Positions 18,448 to 30,087 are shown, counted from the first letter of the stretch. The stretch is 64,000 bases of DNA from Acidimicrobiales bacterium (GCA_018401565.1 JAGYKS010000031.1:398689-462688); one strand, 5' to 3'. Made by a program: numbers and translations. Notes: generated by a model from the letters alone, not told the origin.

Positions 18448-21020
18448 CTAGCCGAACCAGCCGCCCGACGGGTGGTAGGCCACGGCGGTGGAAGCGAACG
18501 AGACCGGGTCGAGCGCCTCAAGGGTCTGGTCGGTGTACAAGATGGGCACCCCGGCCACCACCAGCACCCGCCCCACCACCGGGTTCGGCGCCGGTGAGCA
18601 CACCAGGTACACGCCACCGCCGTCGTCGTCGGGCACGAACCGGGACACGGTGAACTCGTCCACCGGGTAGCACTGGTACCCGGGCCAGTCGATCCCGCCG
18701 ACGACCTCGCCGCTGACGATGTCACCGCCGCCTGGGCCGTCCAACTCGGGCACGCCGTCGGCGCCCGGCTGGCAGCGCAGCACCACCCCACCGGTGCCCA
18801 CCAGCGATTGCGCCTCGGGGTCGGTGACGTCCACCACCGGGCACGGCGCCGGCACCTCGGGCGGCCGACTCGCCTGGGGCAGCGCCACCTCGGTCACCGC
18901 GCCGTCCACACTGAGCACGGCGGCCTCGTTGACCAGATCGGTGAACCCGGGCCCAGTTGAGCGAAGCCCCCACATGGCCAGTCGCCGCTCGGGCCACCAG
19001 GTGAACGCCCGATGGTCCCATCCCAGGCTGTCGCTCACCCACGGCCGCTGCCAGGTCCCCACCACCGCCGGGGCATCAGCGTCACTCACATCGAGCAACT
19101 GGACCTCCACCCAGCTGCGTGATTGCCGGTCGAACCCCTCACCCACCTCGTCGTAGCGCGCACCCGATGGCCAGGGCCTCACCATCGGGCAGCGGGTGGA
19201 GGTAGCCCACGGTGCCGGCCAGCGTCACGCTGCCTGCCCGTCGGGGGGCAGCGGGATCGGCGACGTCGATCACCACCACCCGCTGGTCGAAACACACCCG
19301 TCGACACCAGCACCCGATCCCCAACGAACCGCACGGCGCTCACCACGCCGTTGCCGTCGGCCAGGTCGGTGACCGAGGCCGTGGCGTCGAGCCCGCCGTC
19401 ACCGTTGGGGGTGAGGACGGTGAGGTCGATGCCGGTGCTGGGATCCTGTCGCCACGGCGACCCGATGGTGGTCACCACCGCCACCGACCCGCCCACCTCG
19501 CCAAAGGCGAACTGACCGATGGTGGAGCCCTCCACGATGCCCGAGCCCACGTACGACGGTGCCGTGGCGTCGGCAAAGCGGAACTCGTGGATGGCGGTGC
19601 GCCAGTCGTCGAACTCGAGGCGGTCCCGGTCGATGGGGTCGACCCACACCTCCGAGCTCACCGCCACCACGTCCACCCCGGCGTACAGGGTGGTTGCCGG
19701 AGCAAGGATCGACGTGCCGGCCGGATCGAACCGGCCACCGGCCAGACCCACGGTCACCATCGACGTCATGGCCACCCCGGCAAACGTGTCGGGCACGTAC
19801 ACCCGCTCGCACGGCACCAGCGGCTCGGGCTCGGCACCGGCGCGCTGCCAGTCGGGGATCCAGTCGGCGGCCGTGGACGAGGCCACCGACCGCCGGTTCT
19901 GCTCGAGTGCCTTGGCCACCGAGTTGGGTGTGGTGGGCATGACGAACCCCAGGTCGGCCATGTTCGACGTGGTGACCATCCGGATCTGGTCACCCACCAG
20001 CCGGGCCGACACCAGCGACCCCTCGATGCGCACCCGGTCGGTCACCTGCGGCGCCCGGGGGTCGGTGGCGTCCACCATCGTCACCGTCATGAACGTCGTC
20101 GATGCCTGCGTGGCCGACGGGTCGCCGTCGATCGGAGCCGACAGTTCCACTTCGGAGCCAAAGATCGCCACCCGGGCGTTGGCCACCAGCAACTCGTCGA
20201 CAGCCGACTGCACACCCGACCCGAACCTGGAGTCGGAGGTACCGGAACCGGCCGAATCGCCCCCGCCTGCATCGCCCCCGCCTGCATCGCCCGCCTGCAT
20301 CGTCCGGCTTGCGGTGACGTCGAGGGTGGACAGCACCGTCAGGTCGCCGGCGTCGGTGATGCGCAGGTTGCCCCGGCCGTCGAGGTCGTAGATGAGGTTC
20401 CCCTCGGCCTTGACCACGTCAGGCTCGTCCACTCCGGCCACCTGCACGTTGGTGCCAAGGGTGCCCGACGTGTCGGGGGCCGCCCCGCTGTCGCCACTGT
20501 CTGACTGTGCCGACGCCGAATCCTCACTCATCATCCTCGGGCCCGCTGACTCGTCGAACGCAGACATCGGGACGAAGCCGTCACCTCCGTACCCGTACCC
20601 CCCGAAGCCCCGGCTACCCACATGCTCGGCACCCACCTGCCGCAGGTCACCCATCAGCGCGTCACAGCTCGCAAACGTGGACACCGTGCCCACCAGCTGC
20701 ACCGTGGTGGGGTCCACCGGACGGTCGTCGAGTGAGCCCAGCAGCTGTTCGACGTCGCCTGAGGTGGGGGCACCGGCGCGGTCGGCGGCAAGTTCGCCCG
20801 ACCGGTCGTTGTCGCCAATGACCAGCACCCCGCCCAGCAGGGCCACCACCGCAAGCGCTGCTGCTGTCACCACGCCGAGGCTTCGGGTGCGACGTCGCCA
20901 CACCGCCGCCTCCACCGCATCGGCAGTGATTGGCCGGGCGTCGCGACGCAGTTCGGCACCGGCTGCCGACAGCACCGGGTCGTGGTCGCCAGATGGGTCG
21001 ATTTCGTCATGTTCGTTCAT
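18448..21020 (-). CDS. membrane-anchored beta-propeller protein downstream of ECF sigma (frameshifted)
   Basis: About 855 residues. A 48-residue cytoplasmic N-terminus (MNEHDEIDPSGDHDP to VWRRRTRS) is followed by one transmembrane helix (LGVVTAAALAVVALLGGVLVI). A long extracytoplasmic domain follows with repeated blades such as DEPDVVKAEGNLIYDLDGRG, VWVDPIDRDRLEFDDW and RVLVVAGVPILYTDQTLEALDP, matching the Beta_propel (PF09826) family. The frame shifts near 19295 and 19175. It starts 35 bases after the sigma-factor stop, on the same strand. The topology (short cytoplasmic part, one helix, extracellular sensor-like domain) is what a membrane regulator of the sigma factor would need, but no anti-sigma motif such as a ZAS HxxxCxxC is present. 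Confidence 0.75.
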
Positions 21021-21054
21021 GATCCAACGTCTTTCATGTGGTGTGCGACTGGTT

Positions 21055-21558
21055 TCATGTGGTGTACGCCTGAACAACTGGGGAGTGGCGCAGCGAGGCA
21101 CGGCCCCGATGCAGCAACGACTTCACCGCCGCAGGGGTGACCTGCAGGGTGTCGGCGATGTCGTCGATGCCAAGGTCGGCGCCGTAACGCAAGGCGATGG
21201 CTGCGGCCTGGTCGCCGGGTAGCGCACGCACGGCCGCCCACACCCCCTCACCGTCGAGGGCGGCCAGCGGATCGGACACGACGGCACCCGACGACGCCTG
21301 CATCGAACCCAGCGTCTGCACCGCACGGCGCTCACTGGACGCCCGACGGGCCACCGAGATGGCCTCGTTGATGGCCACCCGGCGCACCCACGCCCCGGGA
21401 CGATCGAACCTCGACACCCGGTTCCAGCGCCGAAAACACCGCTCGAAGGCACCCTGGACGATCTCTTCAGCCCGATGCACGTCACCGACGATGGCCGTCG
21501 TCGCTGCCACCAACCCGCGGCTTTCTGCCTGCACCAATTGGGCGAAGTCGACCATCAT
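21055..21558 (-). CDS. ECF RNA polymerase sigma factor (SigE-like)
   Basis: A 167-residue sigma-70 family ECF factor. Region 2 runs from VDFAQLVQAESRGLVAATTAIVGD through EIVQGAFERCFRRWNRVSRFDRPGAWVRRVAINEA (sigma-2 core with the conserved aromatic patch). Region 4 is VWAAVRALPGDQAAAIALRYGADLGIDDIADTL, with the helix-turn-helix TPAAVKSLLHRGRASLR. The SD GGAGG lies directly before two consecutive ATGs (21558 and 21555); the second has the better spacing. The beta-propeller gene follows in the same operon and may be its regulator or target. Autoregulation is likely for this class, but I could not define the promoter. Confidence 0.88.
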   Translation of the reverse strand: MMVDFAQLVQAESRGLVAATTAIVGDVHRAEEIVQGAFERCFRRWNRVSRFDRPGAWVRRVAINEAISVARRASSERRAVQTLGSMQASSGAVVSDPLAALDGEGVWAAVRALPGDQAAAIALRYGADLGIDDIADTLQVTPAAVKSLLHRGRASLRHSPVVQAYTT

Positions 21559-21687
21559 CCCTCCGAGTCACACACGCACGACCACCCTCAACGGTCGCGC
21601 TCAACCTTCGCAGGAATACCGATGCGGGTGTGGATGTCACCCACCGAACGGGTGTGACGGCACCCAGATGGTTCGCAGGCCGTTCGA

Positions 21688-22710
21688 TCACAGGCCCTCG
21701 AGCTGGAGCTCCACGGTCCACCGCACGGCTGCGCCCAACGCTGCGTTGCGCACGCCCGAACCGAGGCCGCCGCCACTCACGCCGGCGAACTGACCGGAAC
21801 CGCCCACAACCCGAAACGTGCCGTCCACGGTGGCGCCGTCGTCCACTCTGGTGGCCCTCGATGTGAGTTCGAGTACCAGCACGTCACCGTCGGCGGTGGT
21901 GACGTCCATGTACCCGCCCGACGGGCCGGTGCCGTCGAGGAACAGCACATGGGCCTGCAGGCCGATGTCCACCGGCTCGTCGTCCCAGGTGCCCGACCCC
22001 GAAAAGTTGATGTTGCCGAACTGCAGGTCGCCGCCATCGTTGATGGTCACCGTGGTGTTGCCATTGGGCACGGTCTCGTAGGCGAACACCAGCTCCACCG
22101 TGGTCACGGCACCCCCGGAAATCGTGTCCACGTAGTCGGCTGGCGAGTACCCGACGCAGCCCTCGCCAAATGGCGGCAGGCCCAGCCCGGCGCGCACCGC
22201 CTCAGATGCCGTGCGGCCACTGGCACGCACCTCATCGCTCAGGGGTGCCGGCCACTGCGACCCGGGTGCGGCCACACCGGCGAGGTAGGCGTCGAGGGCG
22301 CGCTGGAACTCGATGAACGCCACCATGTCGTCGGCCACCACTTCGGGCCACGCCGCCGGTGGGTCGGCGATCAACCCGGTCACGCCAGCCGAAGCGTCGG
22401 CGTAGGCCACTGCTGCGGTGCGCACGGCGTCGGGCACCGCCTCACCTTCCGGTCCCGAAAAGGCCGTCTCGCCGTCGGGTCCCCTGGTTGTCTCCAGGTA
22501 CACCAGTCTCGGGTCCCACACGCTGCAACCGCCGGGGTAGTACGACCTGGCCTGCTCCACCGTCATGGTGCCGGCTTCGGCGGATTCAGCGGCCTCGCCC
22601 GAGTCGCCCGAGTCACCGCATCCGCTGGCGGCCATCACCACCGCCACCACCACTGTGGCAACGGCAACCGAACGCGCACGATGGGCAACACGGGTGCGAA
22701 GTTTGTTCAT
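21688..22710 (-). CDS. secreted lipoprotein with C-terminal beta-barrel-like domain
   Basis: A 340-residue lipoprotein. The signal is RARSVAVATVVVAVVMAASGC, with the lipobox Cys at about residue 31, followed by an acidic low-complexity linker (GDSGDSGEAAESAEAG). The first domain contains Cys pairs (GGCSVWDP, GEGCVGYSP). The C-terminal part (ELVFAYETVPNGNTTVTIND, then GTFRVVGGSGQFAGVSGGG) resembles allene-oxide-cyclase/dirigent-like barrels used by some secreted proteins. ATG 22710 follows the signal logic; the longer open frame upstream is the 3' end of the mannosidase gene. No enzymatic motif is visible. Confidence 0.7.
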   Translation of the reverse strand: MNKLRTRVAHRARSVAVATVVVAVVMAASGCGDSGDSGEAAESAEAGTMTVEQARSYYPGGCSVWDPRLVYLETTRGPDGETAFSGPEGEAVPDAVRTAAVAYADASAGVTGLIADPPAAWPEVVADDMVAFIEFQRALDAYLAGVAAPGSQWPAPLSDEVRASGRTASEAVRAGLGLPPFGEGCVGYSPADYVDTISGGAVTTVELVFAYETVPNGNTTVTINDGGDLQFGNINFSGSGTWDDEPVDIGLQAHVLFLDGTGPSGGYMDVTTADGDVLVLELTSRATRVDDGATVDGTFRVVGGSGQFAGVSGGGLGSGVRNAALGAAVRWTVELQLEGL

Positions 22711-22739
22711 GGCGAGAACGTAGCCGCTCACCAACCCCG

Positions 22740-25243
22740 TCAGGTTGCCGCCTGCGCTGCCCCTGGAATCTGCGTTGCCGCCTGCGTTGCCATGGAATCT
22801 GCGTTGCCATTGCCAGTGGCACCAGTCGCACACTGGTGATCCCCGACACCACATCGATCGCAACCACGGCACCATCGGCGGTGGTGGTCACCTCCAACGG
22901 CTGCAGGTCACGCTCACGGGCATCACACAACGCGGCACTGGCCACCGCGAATGAGCAGGCAAGCCGGACACGCACCGACTCCGACTCCCCCGGTGCGCCC
23001 AGACGCACCACCACTCCGGGCCCCCGACTCGCCGGCTTGATGGCCGTCACCGACACAACCGGCGCTTCCATGGACTCGATGGCGAACAGTCGCCCGGCGG
23101 CACGGTCAAACCGTTGGCGGGCAGCCACCGGCAGGCCCGGCGCACCGCTTCCTGGCTGGGCGTGGTCACCCCACTGCAGGTCCAACGCCGCCACCGTCGG
23201 CGACGGGTCGTGACCCGTGGCCGGAAACGCCCCAAACCCGAGCACCCCCCACGCCTTTTCACGGTTGGCGTTGCGGGCCACCACCACGTCGAGCTGGCCG
23301 TGGGGGCTGACACTCACGGCCCGGGCCATGTCGACACCCACCGTCACACCCGGGTTGCCACCCAGCACCTTCAACCACGACGACACCGGCCAGAAGGTGG
23401 GCTGGTAGTGCCGGATGAGGGGACGGTGGATCGTGCCACCGGGGGTGTCCATGACCAGCGACCGTGCCGGTTGCGCCATGGCCGACGACAACGTCACGGT
23501 GCGATGGTCACCCGCACTCGACGACACCCACACCGACACCGATGCCGACCCCGGAGCGAACATGAACGACCGCCACGTCGGGCGGCCGTCGAGGTCGGCG
23601 GTGACGGTGACGGCCACCCCGCCACCGGCGGTGTCGACCACCTCCACGGTTGCCGGGCGGTGCGACACCCGGTCGATGGCGTGGAACCGGCCACCCCAGT
23701 ACTCACACCCCATGCGCCACAGCCCACCCGAGTCGTGGTGGGCCACCAGGTCACCCATCAACCCCGCCGACACCGGCACTGCGTCCACCGTCAGCTCGGT
23801 GATGCAGCCCCCGACCGTGGGGTCGAACACCGCCACCAGCCGGCCGGTGTCGACCCGCACCACCGTTGCGCGGTGATCCACCGACACCGACGGGCCGTGT
23901 TGCGCCGACGCCGCCGGTTGGGCCCCCGACGGCGTGAACCCCAGCACCGCCGCCGTTGCCGCACGCAGCCACGGCTCCTGCTCGTCGTGCACCACGCGAT
24001 CGGGGCTGGTCCCGGTGACAAAGTCGTGGTGGTTGGCCACCACCGCCGCCCACCACGCACTGTCGGGGCCACTCCCCAGCCGCCGGGTGCCCGATGCACC
24101 TGCCGGTGCGGTGAGTTCGTCGGCCACCGACTCCGCCTCGGTCGCCAGCAGCTCGTCGACCAGCCGCCGATGGGCGAACTTGAGGTTGGGCCTGCTGGAG
24201 TAAAAGCCCGTCCAGTAGGGATTGGGGTCGAAGTCGATCACCGGCAGGTCGTCACGGTGGCCGTCAACCAGGTCGAGATAGTCGTCGAGCCCGGCGTTGA
24301 CCACCCACATGCCGGTGTGGGGATAGCGCTGGTTGTTGTAGGCGTCGAGCATGTCCATCAGGCCCACTTTGGGGTGGGTGAAGTCGTGCCCTATCGGACA
24401 CACCACATAGGCCGTGCGCGCCAACGTCTTCAACCGGGCCGCCTGGCCGTCGAGCTGGTCGAACATGGCCGCATCGCCCCGACGACCAAGCGGCAACTGG
24501 GCTCGCCCGACCCGGAGCAACGCCCGGGTGTCGAACCGGTCGCCCTGGCTGTAGGTGTAGGGATGCCAATGGGCCAGCACCTGCTGGCCACTGGCGTCGC
24601 GCCAGACGAAATCGTTGGAGCCGGCGTTGACCAGCGCTTCGGCCCCCGACCCGGCCCGGGGCTGTCGGCGCCACAGGTCCCAGTCCGACCCGGGGAACCG
24701 GCCGCCGTCGATCCGGGCCATCGCCACGCGGTCGAACCCGGCGGCGAGCGCCAGGCTGGGCAACGCACCCGAGTGCCCGAAACAGTCGGGCAGGTACAGC
24801 ACCGACGGCTGCTGGTCGACACCGATCGACTCCAGCCACTGCTGGCCGAGCAAAAAGTCACGCAGGATCGACTCGGTGGGAGTGATCACGGTGTCGGGGG
24901 TGGTCACGCCACTGTTGGTCAACCGCAACTGGCCGGAATTGAGATGGTCCACCAGTCGCTGCCGGTTGGCTGGTCGCAGCTGCCAGTACCGGGCCAAAAA
25001 GAACACGCAGTCGGCGCTCCACACCCGACGACCGTCAGCGTCGAGTTGGTCGAGCACCATGTCCAGGGTGCGCACCACGCTGCGGCGCAGGTACTGCTCG
25101 CTGGTGTACATCCAGTTGGGATCCCAATGGCTCGACTCGGTCACCACCATCACGGTGGTGGCGTCGTCGGGCACCCCGAGGCGGGCCCGGGTGGCTGGCT
25201 GCACCCGGGCGGTGGTGAGCCCGGGTGCACCGAGCGCACTCAC
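22740..25243 (-). CDS. glycoside hydrolase family 38 alpha-mannosidase-like protein (one frameshift at the 3' end)
   Basis: About 835 residues. The N-terminal (beta/alpha)7 domain has the GH38 zinc motif TESSHWDPNWMYTSEQYL, then TPDTVITPTESILRD and the catalytic-nucleophile region LYLPDCFGHSGALPSLALAAGF. The C-terminal beta-sandwich half follows (MGCEYWGGRFHAID, RNANREKAWGVLGFGAFPATG). It would remove alpha-mannose from glycans; no signal peptide is seen, so it is cytoplasmic. At the 3' end the frame shifts inside a 29-bp tandem repeat near 22795. In the shifted frame the protein ends naturally (QAATQIPGAAQAAT) at TGA 22740, 30 bases before the lipoprotein ATG. The start is GTG 25243. Its neighbour MptB suggests a mannan/lipomannan context. 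Confidence 0.85.
22745..22815. repeat. 29-bp tandem repeat (about 2.4 copies)
   Basis: The unit TTGCCGCCTGCGYTGCC...TGGAATCTGCG occurs twice, and a partial third copy TTGCCATTGCC follows. It spans the mannosidase C-terminus. Slippage in it probably explains the local frameshift. Confidence 0.8.
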
Positions 25244-25317
25244 GACCCGCCTGCCCGGCTCACGGCTGGCCAGCCCAGCTCACGGTTCACTGGCTCCGCT
25301 CACGACCCGCCTGCCCC
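25239..25317. repeat. 60-bp-spaced direct repeat CTCACGACCCGCCTGCCC
   Basis: Two copies of CTCACGACCCGCCTGCCC bracket the gap between the mptB stop and the mannosidase start, with further CTCACGG fragments between them. It resembles the CTCACG-rich repeats at 38.1 kb. Confidence 0.65.
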
Positions 25318-26861
25318 GCTCACGTCGCCGTCACCACCGACGCCAACCACAGCCGGGCGGTCGGTGACCTCGCCACCCCACAGTCGCCAGCTGCGATTGG
25401 GCCCCACCCCGGCGACCCCCACGCACAGCATGGCCACAGCCACGATCACGGCCAGCTCGGCGAAATACACCACCAACCCCACCGGACGGGCTCCGGGGTT
25501 CATGCTGGCTGGCCACACCAGCGCCGAGGCCGCAGCCACGAACACCAGGTAGGTGGGCTGCCAGCGACCCAACCCGGTGGCGGCGATCAGCACCAGACCG
25601 GCCGGCAGGTACCACGGGAACACCACCGGCCCGAGCACCACGGCCACCACCATGGTGATGCCCACCGCACGGACCACACCGATGCGGTCGCTGTTGACCA
25701 GCAGCACCAGGGCCACCGCCGCTGCGCACACCAGCCCCACGGCCCGGAACCCGGCGACGAACACCGACGGATCCACACCCAGTCCGACCCGACCAGCCAG
25801 CTCGCCAACGACCAGCCCGATCTTGGTGGTGAGCGAAAAGGTGGAGTCGTTGGACCCGGTGTCCGACAACGCCGTGAGCCACCCGAAACCGATACCCACT
25901 GCCCTCGACAACATTGCCAGTGACCCCAGGGCCACAGCACCCACCGCTGCGACACCGATGATGCGCGAGCGCACCGGCACATCGCGCACGCCCATCCAGT
26001 TCCATCCGATGAACACCAACCCCACCGCGGCAGGAAGCTTCACCGCCGTGGCGGCGATCACCACCGCCAGCGCCAGCACCCTGCGCTCGGCTCCGAGTGC
26101 GGCCATGCCCAAAGTCAACAACCCCATCATCACGGCGTCGTTGTGGCTACCCCCGATGAGGTAGATCACCACCAGCGGACTGGCCACCGCCGCTGCCACC
26201 GCCAACGCCGGCGATATCTGGTGCTGGCGGGCGATGATCACCACCCCACCACGGTCATGACCACCCCGACGATCGACAGCAGCCGCATCAGGGCCACCGA
26301 CGTGTCGGGGGCCAGGTCGGCAGCTTCCACCACCGCCTCCTGCAGACCGATGGCCACCGGCCCATACGGCGCTGGAGCGTCACGCCACGTGGGGTCCACC
26401 GCCTCGAGCAGCGGCCCCGACCCCAACGCCGACGGCCCCACCTCGGTGGGGTCAAGACCCCGAGACGACACCGCCCCCTGAGCCACGTAGCTGTAGGCGT
26501 CACGAGACAGCACTGGGTCAGACAACAGCATCGGCAACGCCCATGTCCCCAGCATCGCCACCACGATGGCGAGCAACACCCGACCCGTCACAGCGGTGCC
26601 ATCCGACGCAGTATCAGCGGGACCCTGCCGACCGGTCGCACCCACCATCCCGAACCAGGCGGCGATGGTCAGGGCCAATCCCCCGGCAAACACCACGCCG
26701 GTCACCACCGACGACCCCGTCACGGTGACCGCATCAGGCAGACCCGGTCCGAGCCGCACCGTGTCACCGGGCCACGATCCGGCGGCAATCGCCACCATCA
26801 TCAGCCCTGCGGTGCCCAGCGCACCCCACCCCAGCATCTCGGTCACAACACGCCGGGTCAC
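25300..26861 (-). CDS. mptB: polyprenol-phosphomannose-dependent alpha-1,6-mannosyltransferase, MptB-like (frameshifted)
   Basis: A GT-C fold multi-spanning glycosyltransferase of about 520 residues that uses lipid-linked mannose to extend the alpha-1,6-mannan core of lipomannan-type lipids outside the membrane. Diagnostic blocks are LSDPVLSRDAYSYVAQGAV (catalytic acidic pair near the first loop), RGLDPTEVGP, DPTWRDAPAPYGPVAIG, YLIGGSHNDAVMMGLL and FPWYLPAGLVLIAATG. There are about a dozen hydrophobic helices. The two halves are in different frames; a changed C4 run at 26244-26247 joins VVMTVVGW to VVIIARQHQISP. The GH38 mannosidase follows 57 bases downstream on the same strand, so assembly and trimming of mannan may be coregulated. 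Confidence 0.85.
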
Positions 26862-27160
26862 GCGACCACCCCGATGACAACCGGCCCGTCAACCCAGCCT
26901 GTGCCGTTGGCAGATCAGGCCTGTGCCGTTGGCGGTCAGGCCCACGCCGCAGCCAACCGGGGCCGCACCCATCACAGGTACCGCCGCATTCGGTCTGGTT
27001 GTGGTGTGAGTCCCATAGTTGCTTCGCCTCGACACTACTGCCCGCCCACCCGGGCAACAATGGCCCGTCCCCACCCAGGAGCGAAACTGGCGACGGCACC
27101 CCGCTGGATCGGTTACGCCGTCGGCAAGCGGCAGTGCAGTGGTGCCCATCACCGGCCCCC
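26862..27160. other. 300-bp gap upstream of mptB
   Basis: I find no convincing gene. The stretch should contain the mptB promoter and the end of the DUF218 unit. A hairpin AAGCCTC-ACCTCCG-GAGGCTT (27170-27190) lies just to the right, at the apparent end of the DUF218 gene, and may be its terminator. If so, that protein ends slightly earlier than the open frame suggests. Confidence 0.5.
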
Positions 27161-27815
27161 TTACCTCCGAAGCCTCACCTCCGGAGGCTTGACCCCGATC
27201 GGCGACGACGCAGCCTGGCGGCCACCGCCAACGGCACCCGGTGACGCACCGTGGAGGGGTCGGTGGCCACAGACATCGGTGATGGCCACAGGCAGCGCGT
27301 ACCACGCTGACGCCACCACCTCAGTGGCCGTGCGAAGCCGACGCATGGCGGGATCGGCCCGCTCGGGGCTGCCCGGGGCCGGGCAACCGACGGCGTTCAG
27401 TCCGTGGCGGCGGGCCTCAGCCACCGCCCGGCAGATGGTACGGCGAGCTCACCACCAGGATTCGGGAGTACCCGGCGTCGGCGACCGCCGCCATGCTGCG
27501 CCGGGTGGTGGCGCCATCGAGTGACGACACAGCGTCGGCATCCACACCGGCGTCCACCAGGTAAGTGGCCATGACCACGTTTTCGTCCACACCCCGGCTC
27601 ACCCCACCGCAGCACACCACCACCGGCGCCCGGCCCTGCCTCCACACCACAGCGGCACGATCGAGCCGGGCCCGCAGCTCACCGCACGGTCGCTGGCCCA
27701 CCACCTCGGCGCCCAGCACCACCACGGCGTCGGCCGAGCCGGCACCGGGGCGTCGGCCGGTCCGGTCCACTGCCACGTACCCGATCGCCCCACCAGCCGA
27801 GGCCACCGCCACCAT
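27161..27815 (-). CDS. DUF218 (YdcF/SanA-like) membrane protein (frameshifted)
   Basis: About 215 residues with one N-terminal membrane helix (MVAVASAGGAIGYVAVDRTG) and a DUF218 domain. ADAVVVLGAEVVGQRP opens the Rossmann-like core, RLDRAAVVWRQGRAPVVVCCGG continues it, ATTRRSMAAVADAGYSRILVVSSPYH is the conserved TxxxA/Y segment, and RRLRTATEVVASAWY closes it. The frame shifts near 27422. Family members act in envelope or vancomycin-sensitivity functions, often with unclear chemistry. The ATG at 27815 shares its A with the TGA of the preceding ABC gene (TGATG), so it is the last coupled gene of the exporter operon and may be functionally tied to it. Confidence 0.7.
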
Positions 27816-30054
27816 CAGCCCACCAGCAGCTGCCACCGCAGCGGCCACGCGGACGCTGCCGTGGCCGGCCCGGCACCGTCACAGTGGCTCCGCCGGGCGG
27901 CGAGTCGGGCAAACATTCCACCGGCGGCAAGGAGGTCATCGGGCGACCCGTCTTCCACCACCCGTCCCCGGTCCACCACCACCACCCGGTCGGCGGCGGT
28001 GATCGTGCTCAGGCGGTGGGCAACCACCACCCGGGTAATGGCCAGGTCGGCAACGCTGTCGGCCACCACCGACTGCGACGTGTTGTCGAGCGCACTGGTG
28101 GCCTCGTCGAACAACAGCGCCACCGGGTCGGTGACCAACGCCCTGGCGATCAGCAACCGTTGACGCTGCCCGCCCGACAACAACGCACCCCGGGGCCCCA
28201 CCGGGGTGTCGAGGCCGGCAGGCATGCGGTCCACGTCGGGACCCAGCCCGGCACGTTCGACGGCCCGGCGCACGGCGGTGGGGTCCACGGCGTTGGCTCC
28301 GGCCACGGCGTCGAACATGGTGCCGTCAAACAGCAGTCCGTCCTGGAGCACCACCCCGAACTGCCGGCGCACGGCGGTGAGGTCCAGGGTGGTGAGTTCA
28401 TGACCGTCGAGGCGTACCGACCCCGACTCGGGCTGCACGAACCCCAGCAGCAGGCGCAGCAACGTCGACTTGCCCGACCCCGACGGACCCACCACCGCCA
28501 CGTACTCTCCGGCGGCGATGCGCAGGTCGAACCCGTCGAGCACTGCGGGTCCGTCATCGGAGTACCGAAACACCACGTCGGTCAGCGCCATCTGGCCGCT
28601 CAGTGCTCCGGGATGGTGACGATCGGGGCCGTGTTCGGTGGGGGCGGCCATGATGGCCGACGCCCTCGCCAGCACGGGCCGTGACTCGATCACGGCGATG
28701 GCACTCACGCTGATGGCCACCATGGCCGTCAGCAACTGCAAGAACGCCACATAAAAGGCCATGAACGCGCCCGGTGAGATGTCACCGGTGGGCAGGCGCA
28801 CGGCGGCGGCCACCAGCACCACGGTGGCGATGGTGGGAAACGATCGGTCAAGCGCGCCGAGGAACCGGAAGCGTTGCAGCCGATCGAAGTCCAGTTCCGT
28901 CGAGCCGCGGACCTCGGTTGCCCATCGGGCGAACAGGCGCCCGGCGGCGTCGGACACCCTGATCGGAGACAATGTTGTCCATGAGTTGCAGCACCATTCC
29001 GGTGACGCGCGCCCGTGTGGCCAGAAGCGTCGGCAGGCTCGCCCACTGGGCCTTTCGCGCTCGACGCAGCCGCCAGCACCACGAGTGCCACCGCCGTCAC
29101 CACCACACCCAGGCCGGGATCGATGGCGATCATGACCACGGCGTTGCTGAGAGCGAACGTCCCGGTGACCAGCGTGGTGATCACCCCGTCGTCAAGGGTG
29201 GACCGGGCCCGTGTGGCGGCCAGGGCATCCTCAGCCAACCTCGCCGGGGGCCACCGACCTAGAAGAAGCTGGTGGGCAGGTCGAGCAGTCGGGCAATGAC
29301 CGCCGACTGGAACCGGTCGTCGAACCGGTCGCGGCCCCGCACCAGCGACACCCCCCGCAACAGTTGCACCGCCACGGCAGCCAGCGTTGCCGCCACCATC
29401 GCCACCAGCAGCCCCACCAGCCGGGAACGGTCAGCCAACGGCACCACCTCACCGAACACGATGCCGGTCACCACCGGCAGCACAAGCCCCAGCACCCCGC
29501 CCAGCAGGCCCGCCACGGCCACGGTCACCACGTCAGGGCCCACCCCGTTGAACGACCACCGGGTGAGCGCCGGGGTGCTGTCAGCGTTCGGCCGCCGGCA
29601 CCAGCTCACTGGCATCAGTGGACAAGGCACGGCCCACCGACGCTGTCAGCCGTCGGGTGGTCCCGGCGTCGGGGTCCACCACCATGGCCGTTCGCTGCCA
29701 TGGCCACACACCACCCCTGCCGGGCACCACCGCCACGGGCCGACCATCAGAGTCGTACGCCACCATGGGCACACCAACCGCACGCCACCACCGGTCGGGC
29801 AGAGCAACCGGCCGCACCCGAAGGTGGGACGCCTCGGCAATGGCGGTCAGCGGGTCGAGCAGGCGGGCCTCGGTCGCCGGTGCTTCACTGACCGACTCAC
29901 GGCCCATCGAGCGCGCCAGCACCGACACCACTGCCGCCAGACCACGGGTGCCCGCAGCGGGGCGGGGGGCACCGACCGGTGACATGGTGGCCGACAGCGA
30001 GGCAATCACCCGTCGGATCCGTCGAAGCGCGGCCATTGAGGCCATCGGGGCCAT
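27815..30054 (-). CDS. NHLP-type peptide exporter ABC2 subunit (frameshifted)
   Basis: About 745 residues. The N-terminal domain (LTAIAEASHLRVRPVALPDRWWR, PVAVVPGRGGVW, TTRRLTASVGRAL) is the leader module typical of NHLM/NHLP bacteriocin ABC2 proteins. A type-1 exporter transmembrane domain follows (GVGPDVVTVAVAGLLGGVLGLVL, DRFDDRFQSAVIARLLDLPTSFF). The ATPase has Walker A GPSGSGKSTLLRLL, signature [16 protein letters not shown], Walker [15 protein letters not shown] and switch [15 protein letters not shown]. All catalytic elements are intact. Frames shift near 29600, 29250 and about 29000. It is the third gene of the unit HlyD-ABC1-ABC2-DUF218. It would export a RiPP-like peptide with ABC1 as partner. 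Start ATG 30054, or a nearby downstream ATG. Confidence 0.8.
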
Positions 30055-30087
30055 CGGGGGCCGTCGGGGCCGTCGGGGGCGCGTCGC

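Noticed and set aside
22613..22740. C-terminal extension of the mannosidase to 22613
   Set aside because: It is a run of Arg/Gln-rich nonsense through a tandem repeat and into the lipoprotein signal region. The shifted frame ends naturally at 22740.
23114..25552. 812-codon open frame on the plus strand
   Set aside because: It is the antisense of the GH38 mannosidase. Its composition (His, Arg, Pro, Gly) is typical of a shadow frame.
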